Assembly (NCBI GenBank): GCA_963969395.1
Contig: OZ017797.1
Coordinates: 20,708,001 to 20,772,000 of the forward strand
Direction of reading: 5' to 3'
DNA from: Pseudoscleropodium purum
Lineage: Eukaryota; Streptophyta; Bryopsida; Hypnales; Brachytheciaceae
Length of the DNA: 64,000 nt
Of this stretch, positions 14,131 through 25,600 are shown piece after piece. Both the position numbers and the translations under genes were made by a program. A model generated the notes under the pieces. That model had not been told where the DNA came from, ran no database searches, and saw nothing but the letters and a program-made list of their open reading frames with translations. Position 1 is the first letter of the stretch, and each line of letters starts with the position of its first letter.

Positions 14131-15409
14131 CGGCCATGTGCTAATTAGGGCTGCAGGGCTGCGGGCTCTTCTCGTTGGTTAGGTTCACCGGCCCTCGAAC
14201 CCTCGGTACTGTAGTTGCTCTTTCAAAATAGTGTTTTTTTTTATGGCAAATAAGGAACTACGAGCATCTCCACTCTTACTCAAATACGACTCATAAATAG
14301 TCAACTAACCAATCATCGAGTATTAAATTTAGCATGCTAGTATGTTGGTCCCATTAAGAATGCCTTAATATACGACCACTATAAACCTTAGGTGAAAAGT
14401 ATTCAATTTAGGTCCTTCAAAATTGTCGATCCATTTGATGGTACATCATCGTTGATATATGTACCCTAAAAGTCATCTTATTTGCTATTTAGGAGCTTTT
14501 TCTTTGCTACTAGTTGTAAGATTTGGGCAGAAAGATTGGTTGCTTGCAAAAGTCTTGTATTGACAAAGCAATAATATTTGGGGTGATATGCTCAACAACA
14601 AGGTAAAAATTGACATGTGAGAGGGCAAAATCTAATATGCCTCTAAAAATAAGGAGTTGCTTGCATGTGGCATTAGGTCATTGTTTTCTTCACTTGTACT
14701 TGATCTATTATAAAGGTTATTGTAACTAAGCTACAATACACTTCCAATTGAGGTTGCTCTAAGGTAAGAGACCTTCTTTGTGCCATATGACTTTGTAAGG
14801 CTCCACTGTAAACCATTTACAATTTTAACTACGTAGCTTCTATGTACCAATTATAATTATAATAATTTTGAACAAAAGTAAATTATTGGAACCACATCTT
14901 TGTATTCAAGCTCCAAAAACATTTCAAATCAAGAACCATATGAGAAAATCAAGTTTGATCCTAAAACTATGCCCCCCAAAGCAAGGTTTTTCCTTGATGA
15001 TTACTATACGCGTAAGATTCGATACCTTGGTGCCAAAATAATTTAATTTTGACAATTAGATAATTTGGTAGCTTGATTTGAATTTCTCGACTTTTGGCAC
15101 TTCACTCTACCTAATTTTTCAACACTCATCTTTGAATGGGTTGATTCTTTTCTCAATATTCTTAGATAAATGTATTCTTTTTCCTAAATTTTCTCTAGAA
15201 TATTTTTTTAATATTCAAAATTGACAACAATGAAATTTTCTCAGATTTCTCTGAATTTCAGAAATAGTTGCACAATTTTTTTCAAATTTTAGACATGTTC
15301 CAAAATGATCTACACGTGGGGTAATACCACCTGAGACGTGTGTAGATATGACTTGCTGTGTAATGCAGCTTCTGAGCTACTCCCCCTGCCCTTCCGCCGC
15401 CCCTCTCTC

Positions 15410-15447
15410 AAAAATAAAAATAAAAAATAAAAAATAAAAAAATAAAA
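15410..15447. repeat. AAAAATA-type simple repeat
   Basis: This is a run of A(4-7)T units directly after a GC-richer segment ending CCCCTCTCTC. It could be the A-rich tail of a retroposed sequence, but no flanking duplication was recognised. Confidence 0.5.
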
Positions 15448-16911
15448 ACTCAAACTCCATTGCAGGAAACATGTTCCATTATGATGGTACGCTATTCTAT
15501 TCTATCTATTGTAAATAGATAATTTGATCTGTATTCCACTATTCCCTCTGTTCTGAATTTCTCAAAGACTTGTTCGCATGACTTGCTTTGGTCAGTTTGA
15601 TTTGATTCTATTATTCTTGTTTTTCCTGTTGTCAAGGCCGATTACCGTCCCAATCACCGTCTCTGTCAGTAGCTTTCATGGACTTCTTCAGTTATTTTTA
15701 GGCCTTTTGTAGTCACTTAAGGTAGATCAGCCTATTTTAGGTGACCACACCTAAAATCGCACAAATAAGCAATTCAGCATGGTTCCCGTTATTATATTGA
15801 GTTTTTTTTCTGTAGAGTCTTTTTGGTAATCAACTGAAGGAGATTTTAGATTCCTTTAGAATGTATTTTTTGAACTCCGTATGAGTAAACTAAGAATTTT
15901 CAAAGTACTGAAAATAGGTGTTTTGACAATCGATCATTGACTCTTATGAATAGTGGAAGTACATTTTAGGTAAGAATTTAGAGTATTCAGTTTTTAAAAG
16001 CAGTTTAAACTAGATGTAGTTGCCTTACCCACCTAGGGTTTTTGAGAAGTTCTTTGGCAACTCATATATTTTTCAGAGATTGAAAAGTTTGAAAGAAGTA
16101 ATTGGCAAGTATAGTAGATGACTCATTCTTGATCACTCTCCATTTAGAGAGCATAGGTTGCTCTATTTTTGTGCAAGTAGAGAAGAATAAATGATCAATT
16201 ATAGCACACATATGACAGTACATTATGATTGGCTACAAGATTCTTGATTTTGCATTCGGTACTTGTTTGGAAATAGAACGACCTATATTTATGACTAGAA
16301 TGGATTGAACAAAATCTTCACTTTGAAAATTCATGATAATTTTGTTTAGGGAAATAAATTGTGAAAAAATTATAAGACCCTTTTTAAAATCTATTTTTGT
16401 ACATAAGGAAATTTTCCTATTCAATATACCTACACTATAGATATACTCAATTGATTAAGTGGTTGGAAATGGGTCGACTACTTTAGAATCAAGACATTTA
16501 AAAAAGAAATGAATTCTTTTTTATTTTTCAAAGTTTGTTCTATGGACTAAATTTTTGTAAAGAGTAGGTAGACCCATGCTAAATTACACAATGACGTGTC
16601 CCCTTCCCCAAGTGCATTGCTATGATGCTAAGCGGTTGGCTAAAATTGTGGTAATGGATGGATGACTAATGCAAATGGAAGTGTCCAATAGATGTCGAAG
16701 TTTCCAATGGGTGACTGATGGCATTGGATTGTTCTACTTTAATTGTCATTTTTTCTTTTAACAAGTGAATAATTTCATAATCACTATAAACTAAATACCA
16801 CCATTGAACAAGGCAAGTTACTTTGGATTTTGTTTGATTGCATGAATTGGCAAGGTTGCCTAAGTGAGGTTACATGTAGATTGGGGGGAAGACTAAAATG
16901 AAATAGGGAAT

Positions 16912-16913
<2 letters not shown>

Positions 16914-16973
<60 letters not shown>
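16914..16973. repeat. (GA)n microsatellite, about 30 units
   Basis: An uninterrupted run of GA dinucleotides covers about 60 bases. Read on the minus strand it gives an apparent Leu-Ser repeat peptide, which is not evidence of a gene. Confidence 0.95.
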
Positions 16974-16979
<6 letters not shown>

Positions 16980-17799
16980 ATATTTATAATATTGACCTTG
17001 TATCCAAAATTGGCAATACAAAATGGTTTGGATAAAATTGTATGGTAACTGTGCAAATCATAATATTTCTTGTGTTGATTCCGCACTTCAAAGTACATGC
17101 AAAATTGCTTAATCCTTGAAGCTTTTTGATGTTAATAGGCCAAAACAAACTTCAAAATACTCCTTAGAAAATCAAGGCTAAAGTCTTTGTCATTTTGTAT
17201 TCTACTATGAATTTAGTTGCATAATTTTTTTGTTTACTTGTTTGAGTATATCTTCCCAAAATTTCAAAGTGTGAATCCCTATTGTTTGTAAGATTTTTAT
17301 GTCTAAACTTCAAAATGTAGGTTGTCTAGCCCACCTTAGAAGTGAAGTTTTGTCTTTCAATATTAAAAACAAACAAACAATATATATCTCATAAACATAC
17401 ATAAGACATTGGATTGAAAACACATAAAAACAAATTTAACAACAAATAATCTCATATTTGTCTTCACTTCTAAAGTTCTTTTATATTCAAAGGCCCTTAA
17501 TTGCTTCAAAATACTAATTTCCAAAGCAAGGCTAAAAACTTCATCCATATTTCTTTTTTAACAAATCCAACCATAGGATTTCTTAATCAATTTGTTAAAT
17601 TACACCCTCCAAAAATTTCATATTAAGAATCCTTATCAATTGCAAGATTATGATGCTTGGATTTTGAAAAGAAGTATTTTCAACTCTTCCCAAATGGTTA
17701 GATTTCATCTTTCAAACTTTTTAACTTTTTATCTTCTACAACTTGCAAGTTTATGGTGAAAAAAAAATTTAAGATCGCATATAAAAAATGTCAATAAAA

Positions 17800-18260
17800 A
17801 ATATGTCATGTTCATGCTTGAGAAAAATAATAAGTAGAAAAAAATAAATGATGATATAAAATACTAAATTGTCAAGAATTTAGTTATGAAATTGAATAAT
17901 GCCAATCTTAATGATAATAATATCAAAATAAACAATCTACATCCTAAGGTTTTATTTTTTTCAAAAATATTGAAAATTGAGCTACATAAAGGATTTCAAG
18001 GTTTATTTTAGAGTGGAGATTCCATAATTGCTTGCAAGCTAAAATTCCTCATAACTCTTTATAATGATAGAAAATGGAATGATTCAAAGATATTTTCAAA
18101 TTTTTATTTTTTTTGAGAAGTGATTTTTCTAACTATTTGATTTCTTCAAGATCCAAAAAAAACTACATATCATACAATAATTTCTTTAACCATGTAGTTA
18201 AAAATTATGAAAATCGTTGTACCTTAATCCCCAATGATCTAAAGGAATTGTACTTTCAAA
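17800..18260 (-). repeat. Inverted copy of the 46.5-47.4 kb TIR element, truncated
   Basis: On the opposite strand it matches segments of the element at 46509-47431, for example TACATCCTAAGGTTTTATTT and AAAATGGAATGATTCAAAG. It also matches arms of the foldback element at 54832-55560 (ACATATCATACAATAA). The termini are degraded. Confidence 0.55.
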
Positions 18261-19274
18261 ATAAACCAAACCAGCTAAGAACTTGAGTAATACTTTTGCT
18301 CATTTTTTTTCTTGACATTAGATAGAATGTATTTGTAGGATTTTGTAGTTTACATTGAGAATAAGCCAAGGAGTGAGCACTTCAAAAAAATTGAGATTAT
18401 TTGACCTCACAATTTAGTAGATATTTAAGTCTAAAGATTTATTTGGTTCAATGGAAAAACAAGGCAACAACACTTTGAAGGAGCATATCTTAGTAAGAAT
18501 ATTTTGAAATGAAGAAATTTATGTTCTCTATAAAAGAGAAGATAATTGAAAATGTTTATCTAAAATTTCACAACATTATGGTCATTTTGCAATATGGGTG
18601 GAACTTGCAACGTATGGTGATTACTAAAATGAGAATAGTATTTTTAAGAAAAACAAAAGTGGACACACTTTTCTTTTCTTTCAATTCTTTAGATCTACTT
18701 TTTTGGAAGTCGGCAACAATCACATTTTTTATTTTACTTTTCAATCTATGTCTAAACTAAACAAAAAACATAGGGCGGAGTACTAACATGTGAGTGTAGA
18801 ATCTATGAGCCCATGAGCCTAAGAATCTATATTATAAACACCTTTTATGATTGTAGATGTCTATGTTATAGATTCTTTTCATATTATAGTATACTTATAT
18901 TAATAGGTGTATCTATTATAAAGACCTTCATATGGTTGTAGGTATATACCTCCAACTAGGTACAAGACTTGTAGGCTTATGTCTTTGTGCTCATGTGTTG
19001 AAATTGTTGATACAAATAGAAAGTTCATTATAATGCAAACTGATTCCTTCACATATACAAAATTACACATGCATCCCTGAATATTTATAGTTACACACCT
19101 TGTTCCCTTTAATGTATTTGGAAGTGATATTGCAAAGTGATTAGTGAGTTGTTGTAGTATATCTTTCAAGTGTGTAGGAGATATACAAGTGATTAGTGAA
19201 TGAGGCATAAGAATGATGTGTTAAAGCCTTTGAAACAACAAGATGCTAAACATGTCTCATGAAGTGGAACTTGT

Positions 19275-19877
19275 GGGGTGAAAATGCAAGATTTTTAATT
19301 TAGAAAAAATACTAAAATTTTTAAATTTTTCACACATGAAAAAAATTGCAAATTCTGAATTTATATTTGCAATCAAAGGCCCCACATTAGCTAGTGTATG
19401 TGCTAATAAAATAGGATTAAGAGAGCACCAAATAAGTTTTTTTTACATTTATTCTACAAAATTGCATTTTTATCGTGCTTAGTGAGATGGGTTTAGTGTC
19501 ATGCATTGAAAGAGATTTAAAACTACATTTGTCAAACTACTTAGAAGTTAAGTAAATTTACATGAATTGCACAAGACATTTGTATGTTACTGACTCATGA
19601 AAAATATATGTGTATCTGACAAAACTTGCGTGTAATTTAACCTTTGTGGTTCTTTAATCTTATCATAGTTCAAATACAAATGAAAGATGACATTTCATGA
19701 CTTGTAGATTAATCCATGGAAGGTCTAAAGTCTTAAAATTGTTTTTTAAAGAATTTTTGGCAAACTTCTATGATGTCAATTTTTTTTAATTCAATTTTTT
19801 TAAGGTTAATTAAATATAAAAACTTTTAGAGAATTTGGCACTTTTTTCTTGTAGTAAAAATCTTGCGTTTTCACCCC
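19275..19877. mobile_element. TIR element, 603 bp, with GGGGTGAAAA termini
   Basis: The left end GGGGTGAAAATGCAAGATTT and the right end, read on the other strand as GGGGTGAAAACGCAAGATTT, are inverted repeats of about 25 bp with one mismatch. The interior is AT-rich without a transposase frame. It is a non-autonomous DNA element; superfamily and target-site duplication are not evident. Confidence 0.7.
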
Positions 19878-20510
19878 GCATTTATACTATGTTGACCATA
19901 GCTGAGAATTTAGTTAATTTGGCGCTTAGGAATATAACTCATGATCTTTGAAGCTCAAAATGTTCAACTATGGACAACATAACAAAATGTAAAAACTCAA
20001 AACTCAAAATAAATTTTTTTAAAGACAATATTTATGTTTCTTTGTCTTTGTAAAGCTTTGATGTCTCCATTTGAATAAGTGATGTGAAAGTTTTGAAGAG
20101 TCTTGTTTTGTAAACAATTAAGGTGGCTTTCAAAAAAGTAATGTATATGATTTGTTGATGAACTCAATTTCAACATCTTTTATGAACATTAATGTCCATT
20201 GTGTATAAATTACTTGCTTCAATAATCTCACCATTTGGATGAACATATTTCAATTCCATCTTAGAATTCTTAACAATTCAATTTTTCCTTCCATCTTGCA
20301 CCTATTTCTAATTAACAAATTTTCTAAGAATGAAAAATACTAAAAAAATATTTGGATTTTTTTCCTTGATTCTCAATTCAATTCCCTACCATGAGGATTT
20401 AAACCTCAAAACTCTATAGTGCAAAAAAATTTAGTTAATGGAATTCAAAATTTGTAAACCTAATAAAGGAGGGTGTGAAATTTTATTTTATTTTTCACTT
20501 TAAACACTAA

Positions 20511-20645
20511 TAATATCTTACAATGTACATGGTGAAAGTGTATGAAATTTATACGTAAGATTTGTATGAGAATGTGTTGAATGTGTGAAAAAATTATTCA
20601 TCGTAACTTTTCAAACACTTTGACCTTGTAGATTGTAAGATATTA
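20511..20645. repeat. Imperfect hairpin upstream of eL41
   Basis: The left arm (20511-20541, beginning TAATATCTTACAATGTACAT) pairs with 20615-20645. A second nested pair links 20552-20592 with 20660-20694. The left-arm sequence also occurs near 47.24 kb, so it belongs to a dispersed family. It ends about 70 bp before the first telo-box of the eL41 promoter. Confidence 0.65.
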
Positions 20646-20714
20646 AACTTTTCATACACTTTTTCCACATATTCTCATACGTCTTATCTTATGCAAGATT
20701 CACTGACTGAGAAT

Positions 20715-20723
20715 TTAGGGTTT
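20715..20723 (+). promoter_or_regulatory. Telo-box 1 of the eL41 promoter
   Basis: TTAGGGTTT is the complement of AAACCCTAA, the element enriched in plant ribosomal protein gene promoters. It lies 189 bp before the eL41 start codon. Confidence 0.6.
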
Positions 20724-20798
20724 CAGGATGGCAGGAAGTCTGACGTGGACCAAAATACGACGAGGTGGAAATTCCCTTCGATGAGCACGTCATCTTTG

Positions 20799-20807
20799 TT
20801 AGGGTTT
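20799..20807 (+). promoter_or_regulatory. Telo-box 2 of the eL41 promoter
   Basis: A second TTAGGGTTT lies 105 bp before the eL41 start codon. Two copies close upstream of a ribosomal protein gene fit coordinated growth-linked expression. Confidence 0.6.
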
Positions 20808-20911
20808 GGAGCCGAGTCTGGGCTTTCCCCTTCTAAGGGCGTCTCCAAAGACTGCAACGCTCTCTTTCACACACTTGTTTGTGGCGGCATCGCAACGCAC
20901 GGTCGTGAATC

Positions 20912-21330
20912 ATGAGGGCGAAGGTATCTGCGCCTCCTCTCTTCTCGTCTTACTTTTGGGAATTTCTTTCCTAGTGGTCTTTCGGCGTTTCTTCTCTGAT
21001 TTAGTCGGAGTTTAGCGAGTCTTCTGTTGTGGTGCATGGGCTTTTGCTTGGATGGTTAGGTTTTGCGAGCGCGCTTGCTATTGTGGTTTTCCTATTTATC
21101 CTCCTAGTTTCGGTTTGTTTGATTTTAGTTGTTCTTGCGTAGGTTAGGTCTGTATATTAGGATTAGGGTTGTGTAGGCGCAGGACCAAGGGTCTTTAGGA
21201 TTTCATTTTCATAGCAGTCTTTCGGTTTCTTACCTGTCTGCGCATCTTCTGTTTTTTGTTACAGTGGAAGAAAAAACGTATGAGGCGCCTGAAACGTAAG
21301 CGCCGAAAGATGAGACAGAGATCCAAGTAG
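20912..21330 (+). CDS. RPL41: 60S ribosomal protein eL41 (25 residues, one intron)
   Basis: Component of the large cytosolic ribosomal subunit that forms one of the inter-subunit bridges. Exon 1 is 20912-20923 (only four codons, MRAK, followed by GTATCT). Exon 2 is 21265-21330 (WKKKRMRRLKRKRRKM and so on to a final lysine and TAG). The junction is phase 0 after a TTACAG acceptor. The 25-residue product is almost entirely Lys and Arg, and its length and sequence fit the nearly invariant eukaryotic eL41 family. It is too short for a normal ORF search. Two telo-boxes lie 105 and 189 bp upstream. The 341-bp intron is T-rich. Confidence 0.97.
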
Positions 21331-22640
21331 GCGCTTGGGTGAAGTCCGGCGGCTACTTCGAGAGGTCGGGAAGCTCCATGCATATCGGCGCCAACTTGTC
21401 TCCTAGGGTATAGCTTTTCGGGGCTTGGTGGTGTATTATTAATCGCACCATGGTTTTGAGATCTAACTGTAGACTCGGCTTTTAGGGGAGATCAATATGT
21501 AGACCACTTAACCTTCTGGTCAAACTTGGAGAACGTCAATTATGAAAGGATTGTGAGATCTGTTTGTGATCTTTACACATGCTTCAGCCGAGCCGTGTGT
21601 ATGTTGGTTTGGGTCTCTCTGACTACTGTTGATTTTGTGAAATTCGCTGGGAATGCTTGTCTGTCTTCCTCTTTTGAAGGACTTTGGTCATTGTCGAACA
21701 CCATGGAAGCAGTAAACAATAGTCGTTGTATGCTGTAATGTGATGTTCGTTTAACGAACGCCCGAAAAACAATCATCGTTTCCAGAATTTCTTGAATGTT
21801 AAGCTGTGTATTCATGACAACTGCACGTCTCGAAATTTACATTGTGCAACAGCAGTCACTACGGGGTAGTCCAGAGATTTCACAACATGTGAAACTTAAC
21901 AGCACGTAAGACATCACTTGAGTGTCACAGAGACGCTACAACATGTGAAACTTCACATGAGTTTCACATGGTGTGCAGAACGGTCACTATGGGATATTCA
22001 ACTAACCCAAGCAAGAGAAAATTCAATGTAACTTTATTTCCCTAACAAAACTACCACCTCCATACCACTACAAATGAACTCGTGCATTGCGCCTCATGGT
22101 CCACCTTGTTGTTGCCCTTCTACTCCTTAGCATTTTGGGTACTTGTGTACTCAGTTCCATCCAGAAGGATTTGACATTCAGAAAGGGTCAGTTTTAAGTG
22201 CTGATACCTGATGTGCGAACACCACACCACATTTACTAACAAAAGAACACCGCTATAGTTCATGGACAACATAAAACAAATAATAGGAGTAAGCAGGAAC
22301 CGTGTTGTCAAATCCAAGAGTCATAGCTTAGGCCTACACCGGCTTTGCAGGCAAAAGGCTCCAAGAGTTCAAATGGTCTCAGTTGACTCCATCAGGCTAC
22401 CCTATGTTGATCCCTTAAGGACAACCTTCTTCACTCAATCTTCACTCAATCTAAAGATATAAAAATCTTATCCACTTTGACTATACTTTCTATATTACGA
22501 TTGATCAAAATTATCATTTTCAAAACTATGAATCTTTCGTCATTGGATACCAGTCTTCACGCAAGTCATTGATCGGTTCAAATCTACGCAACATACTCTC
22601 CATGATGAAAAACAATGGACGTTCTCATTCAGGTGTCAAG
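21331..22640. other. Intergenic: eL41 3' side and anthranilate synthase 3' side
   Basis: Probably the two convergent 3' UTRs. A 70-codon open frame (21526-21738) has no recognised domain. Near 21.88-21.98 kb the phrase (A)ACATGTGAAACTT recurs with related GTTTCACATG, a short local repeat. Nothing else is supported. Confidence 0.45.
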
Positions 22641-25600
22641 TTAGAGAAAAGCAGCCTCAGCAAGATCAATTGCACGGGCCAGCCCAGCAGCCTTGTTCAC
22701 GGTCTCCTGGATCTCGCTCTCAGGATCACTATCAGCCACTATTCCAGCACCCGCCTGCATACAACACCAGATTACAACAAAGGGGCAGATTAGAGATCAT
22801 GCAACGACGGAACCCAGTCCCATGGCTTTCAACTGTTCCGAGTGTTTTGTCTCATTACAATGGGATAATTCTTTATGTGGATCTTCTCCCCGTCTTCGAA
22901 AGGATTCCAATACACAAAAATATGTAACATTTGGATACCGTATGGATAAGTTATGTATTTGAAAGTTATGTTTTTGTTCATAAGGAGAGAAATTTAAGAG
23001 TGAGCTTCAAGTCTTCAGCACTCGGACATTGTCGTACTCCCTAGATTCTAAACATGCACTTGTGAGTAAAATTTGCTCCACTTACGGCCTAATTCATGAC
23101 AAAAATTCATCCGAAAGAAAGGGTTCACTCCCTTAAAGCCTAACACCTGGGCTGCAAGAACATGTTAGTATCGAATGCCAATGGTACGAGGGCAGACATA
23201 CCTGTAAATGGACAACCCACTCTCTGCGGTTGTTGGCCTGTTTGTACGAGTATATTGTGTCGTTTCTTTGAGTAGGGAAGACCATAGTGCGCAGCGCTAA
23301 TGCAATATCCATCTGGCCTGTGAAAGAGACGCCGCCAATGCCACCACTGTAAGGGCCTCTCCGTGTTGGCTCTAGCTCGTCAATCAGCTCCATTGCCCTG
23401 ACCTGCCATCAGTGTTTCTCATAGTTTCAAGACATATTGGGAAGAGGATTTAGTGTAATAGACGATTTTCGTAGAAAAACACAGTTCTCGTGCTAGTGAA
23501 AGACCTCCAATTATCCTTTAAGAAAGATCAGAAATAGTGGTATGGAAGAACATTCACCTTTGGAGCCCCGCTGACAGTACCGACTGGCAACGCAGCCCGC
23601 AGTGCATCCCAGCTCGAAAGCTCGTCCAATAGCTCCCCTGTCACCTGTCCTCCCCCAAATGGACAAATCATCTAGTAGAACAATGGGTGTTCTTCTATAC
23701 TGAGGAAATCGCTGACTGGTATTAGCAACACAAACTATGCTGATTTAGTGCCCTCTGATCAGAACCAAATATTATGTATTAAATTGTCTCGTGTAACACG
23801 AAGACCAACTACGTGTGAAGGATATTTTGTGAAGAAATGGAATTTCTTGCATGAAAATCTGTACACATGATCAGCTGCCGAAGGGAATGGTAAGCAATCA
23901 AGACTTGAGTTGGAGAAAAGCCAGCTTCAACGGCCATGAGAATAACCTCTAAAGCACTTACAAATGAGGTAGAAGTTGGCTAGTCCCTTTCATACCGGGT
24001 ACGCACAATTTGATCAAGAAAGAGGGATGGCAAAATGGCGGTACAAATCTGTGGGCAAATAGACGTACTGTGGAACTGATGTGCATCACGTGCGAGTACC
24101 GTTCCACCTCCATAAATTTTTCAACCTTCACAGTACCTGCCTTAGAAACCTGTATGCTCAAAATCAAGCACCATAATCCGCCTGCAGTTAGTTCAATTCA
24201 ATTCTAGAGACAGCAATTCTCGTGACATAGTACCGACCATAACATTTAGGTGCATGGTACCGTCAAATTGCGATTTCTCAAAAGGAAAGCATGCGCATAA
24301 GATCTTCAAGAAACGTATTGAACAAAGCGAATGATAAGAACAAAAATTATTGATAGTGTGCTCAATCTTCACAACCGGGAGAAGATGTGCACATCAAAAT
24401 GCTGCAACGACTCGGATTCAAGATTATTTGAAGAAGCTTCAGTGGGATTGGGCTCTACCTTCCCTACATCATTGCGACCTAAATCGACAAGCATGACATG
24501 CTCCGCACATTCCTTCTCATCCGCTAATAAATCGATCTCCATATCCATGTCTTCTTCTGGAGTCTTCCCTCGTCTGCGCGTTCCAGCTAATGGCCTATTC
24601 ACGACAGTGCCCTGTTTTACAAAACACTCGGACTCAGAAACATAATTTGACATATGCAGAAAGTAAAATAAATAGCCATTACATCTGTGGGTCAACAGAA
24701 ATGATTATATCCCAGACACAACACCAATGAGAAAGGGAGACGTCGCAAAACTCTCATGAATACTTATCCCATTAGTGGCCAAATGGCTAAAAGTGACTGT
24801 ATCCGTATCTTTAGGAATTGAAAGAAATCATATTGGATCTACAAGTAAAAATAATGACATCTAAAATACCAATGACATACAGTCTCATTTTGTTGTCTTC
24901 TTTTTTAGAATCAAGTGGAGGGTGACAAAATGCTCCAATAGAAAGTAAAATTCATACCCTACATTTTTTTAGCAATAGAAATGTGTTTTTGAAAGTAATT
25001 GTAATCCACTATTAGCTTCCAAAGTGGACTTCCTATTTCAAGCTTGGGGGCACTTGGGGTTAAATAGTAACAGCAATACTGCCATGGCAATTACCTTTGC
25101 AATGCGAGTGAGAATCTCCGGACTAGAAGCCACCAATATGGCACCTCGAGCCTGTACCAGAGATAGGAAAACACATCTTAAAACTCTTCCAAGTTTTTTG
25201 GAAAAGTGTGCAATAAACTGACCATACGGTTCTCTTCAGTCCATATTCATCAAGAGTGACGGCAACAGCTCTACTCACTTCGTCACTCTCTAATGTAAAC
25301 TTTATAACTCAATTCATGTTATGTTCCAATGGGAGTTGACAGAAGTAGGTGGCACACCTGAAGGTAGATCATGTATGGACTAGGATTCACAATACGCAGA
25401 GCTCTGTAAACCTCAAAAGGGTCTGCAAATGTCCGTCTCTCAAACCTCTGGCTCAGGACCAACTGGAAGATGTCCCCTGCCAAAATGTGCTCCTTCACTT
25501 GCAAGATGGAGTCCTTGAATTGCTCAGGAGTAAAATTCGATTTAACCATGCTTCGGCCATATTGCTCGATGTTCATTTCCACTGATCCACTTGAAAGTTT

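Larger units (their letters stand above)
13449..20700. other. Intergenic region, AT-rich beyond 14.25 kb
   Basis: From 13.45 to 14.25 kb the sequence is GC-richer and probably holds the promoter or 5' leader of the HAD gene. From 14.25 kb onward it is AT-rich with no supported gene. Open frames are short and lack domains; one on the minus strand is only the translation of a GA microsatellite. Repeats inside it are listed separately. Confidence 0.55.

Noticed and set aside
16784..17098. Leu-Ser repeat protein on the minus strand
   Set aside because: It is the translation of a (GA)n microsatellite.
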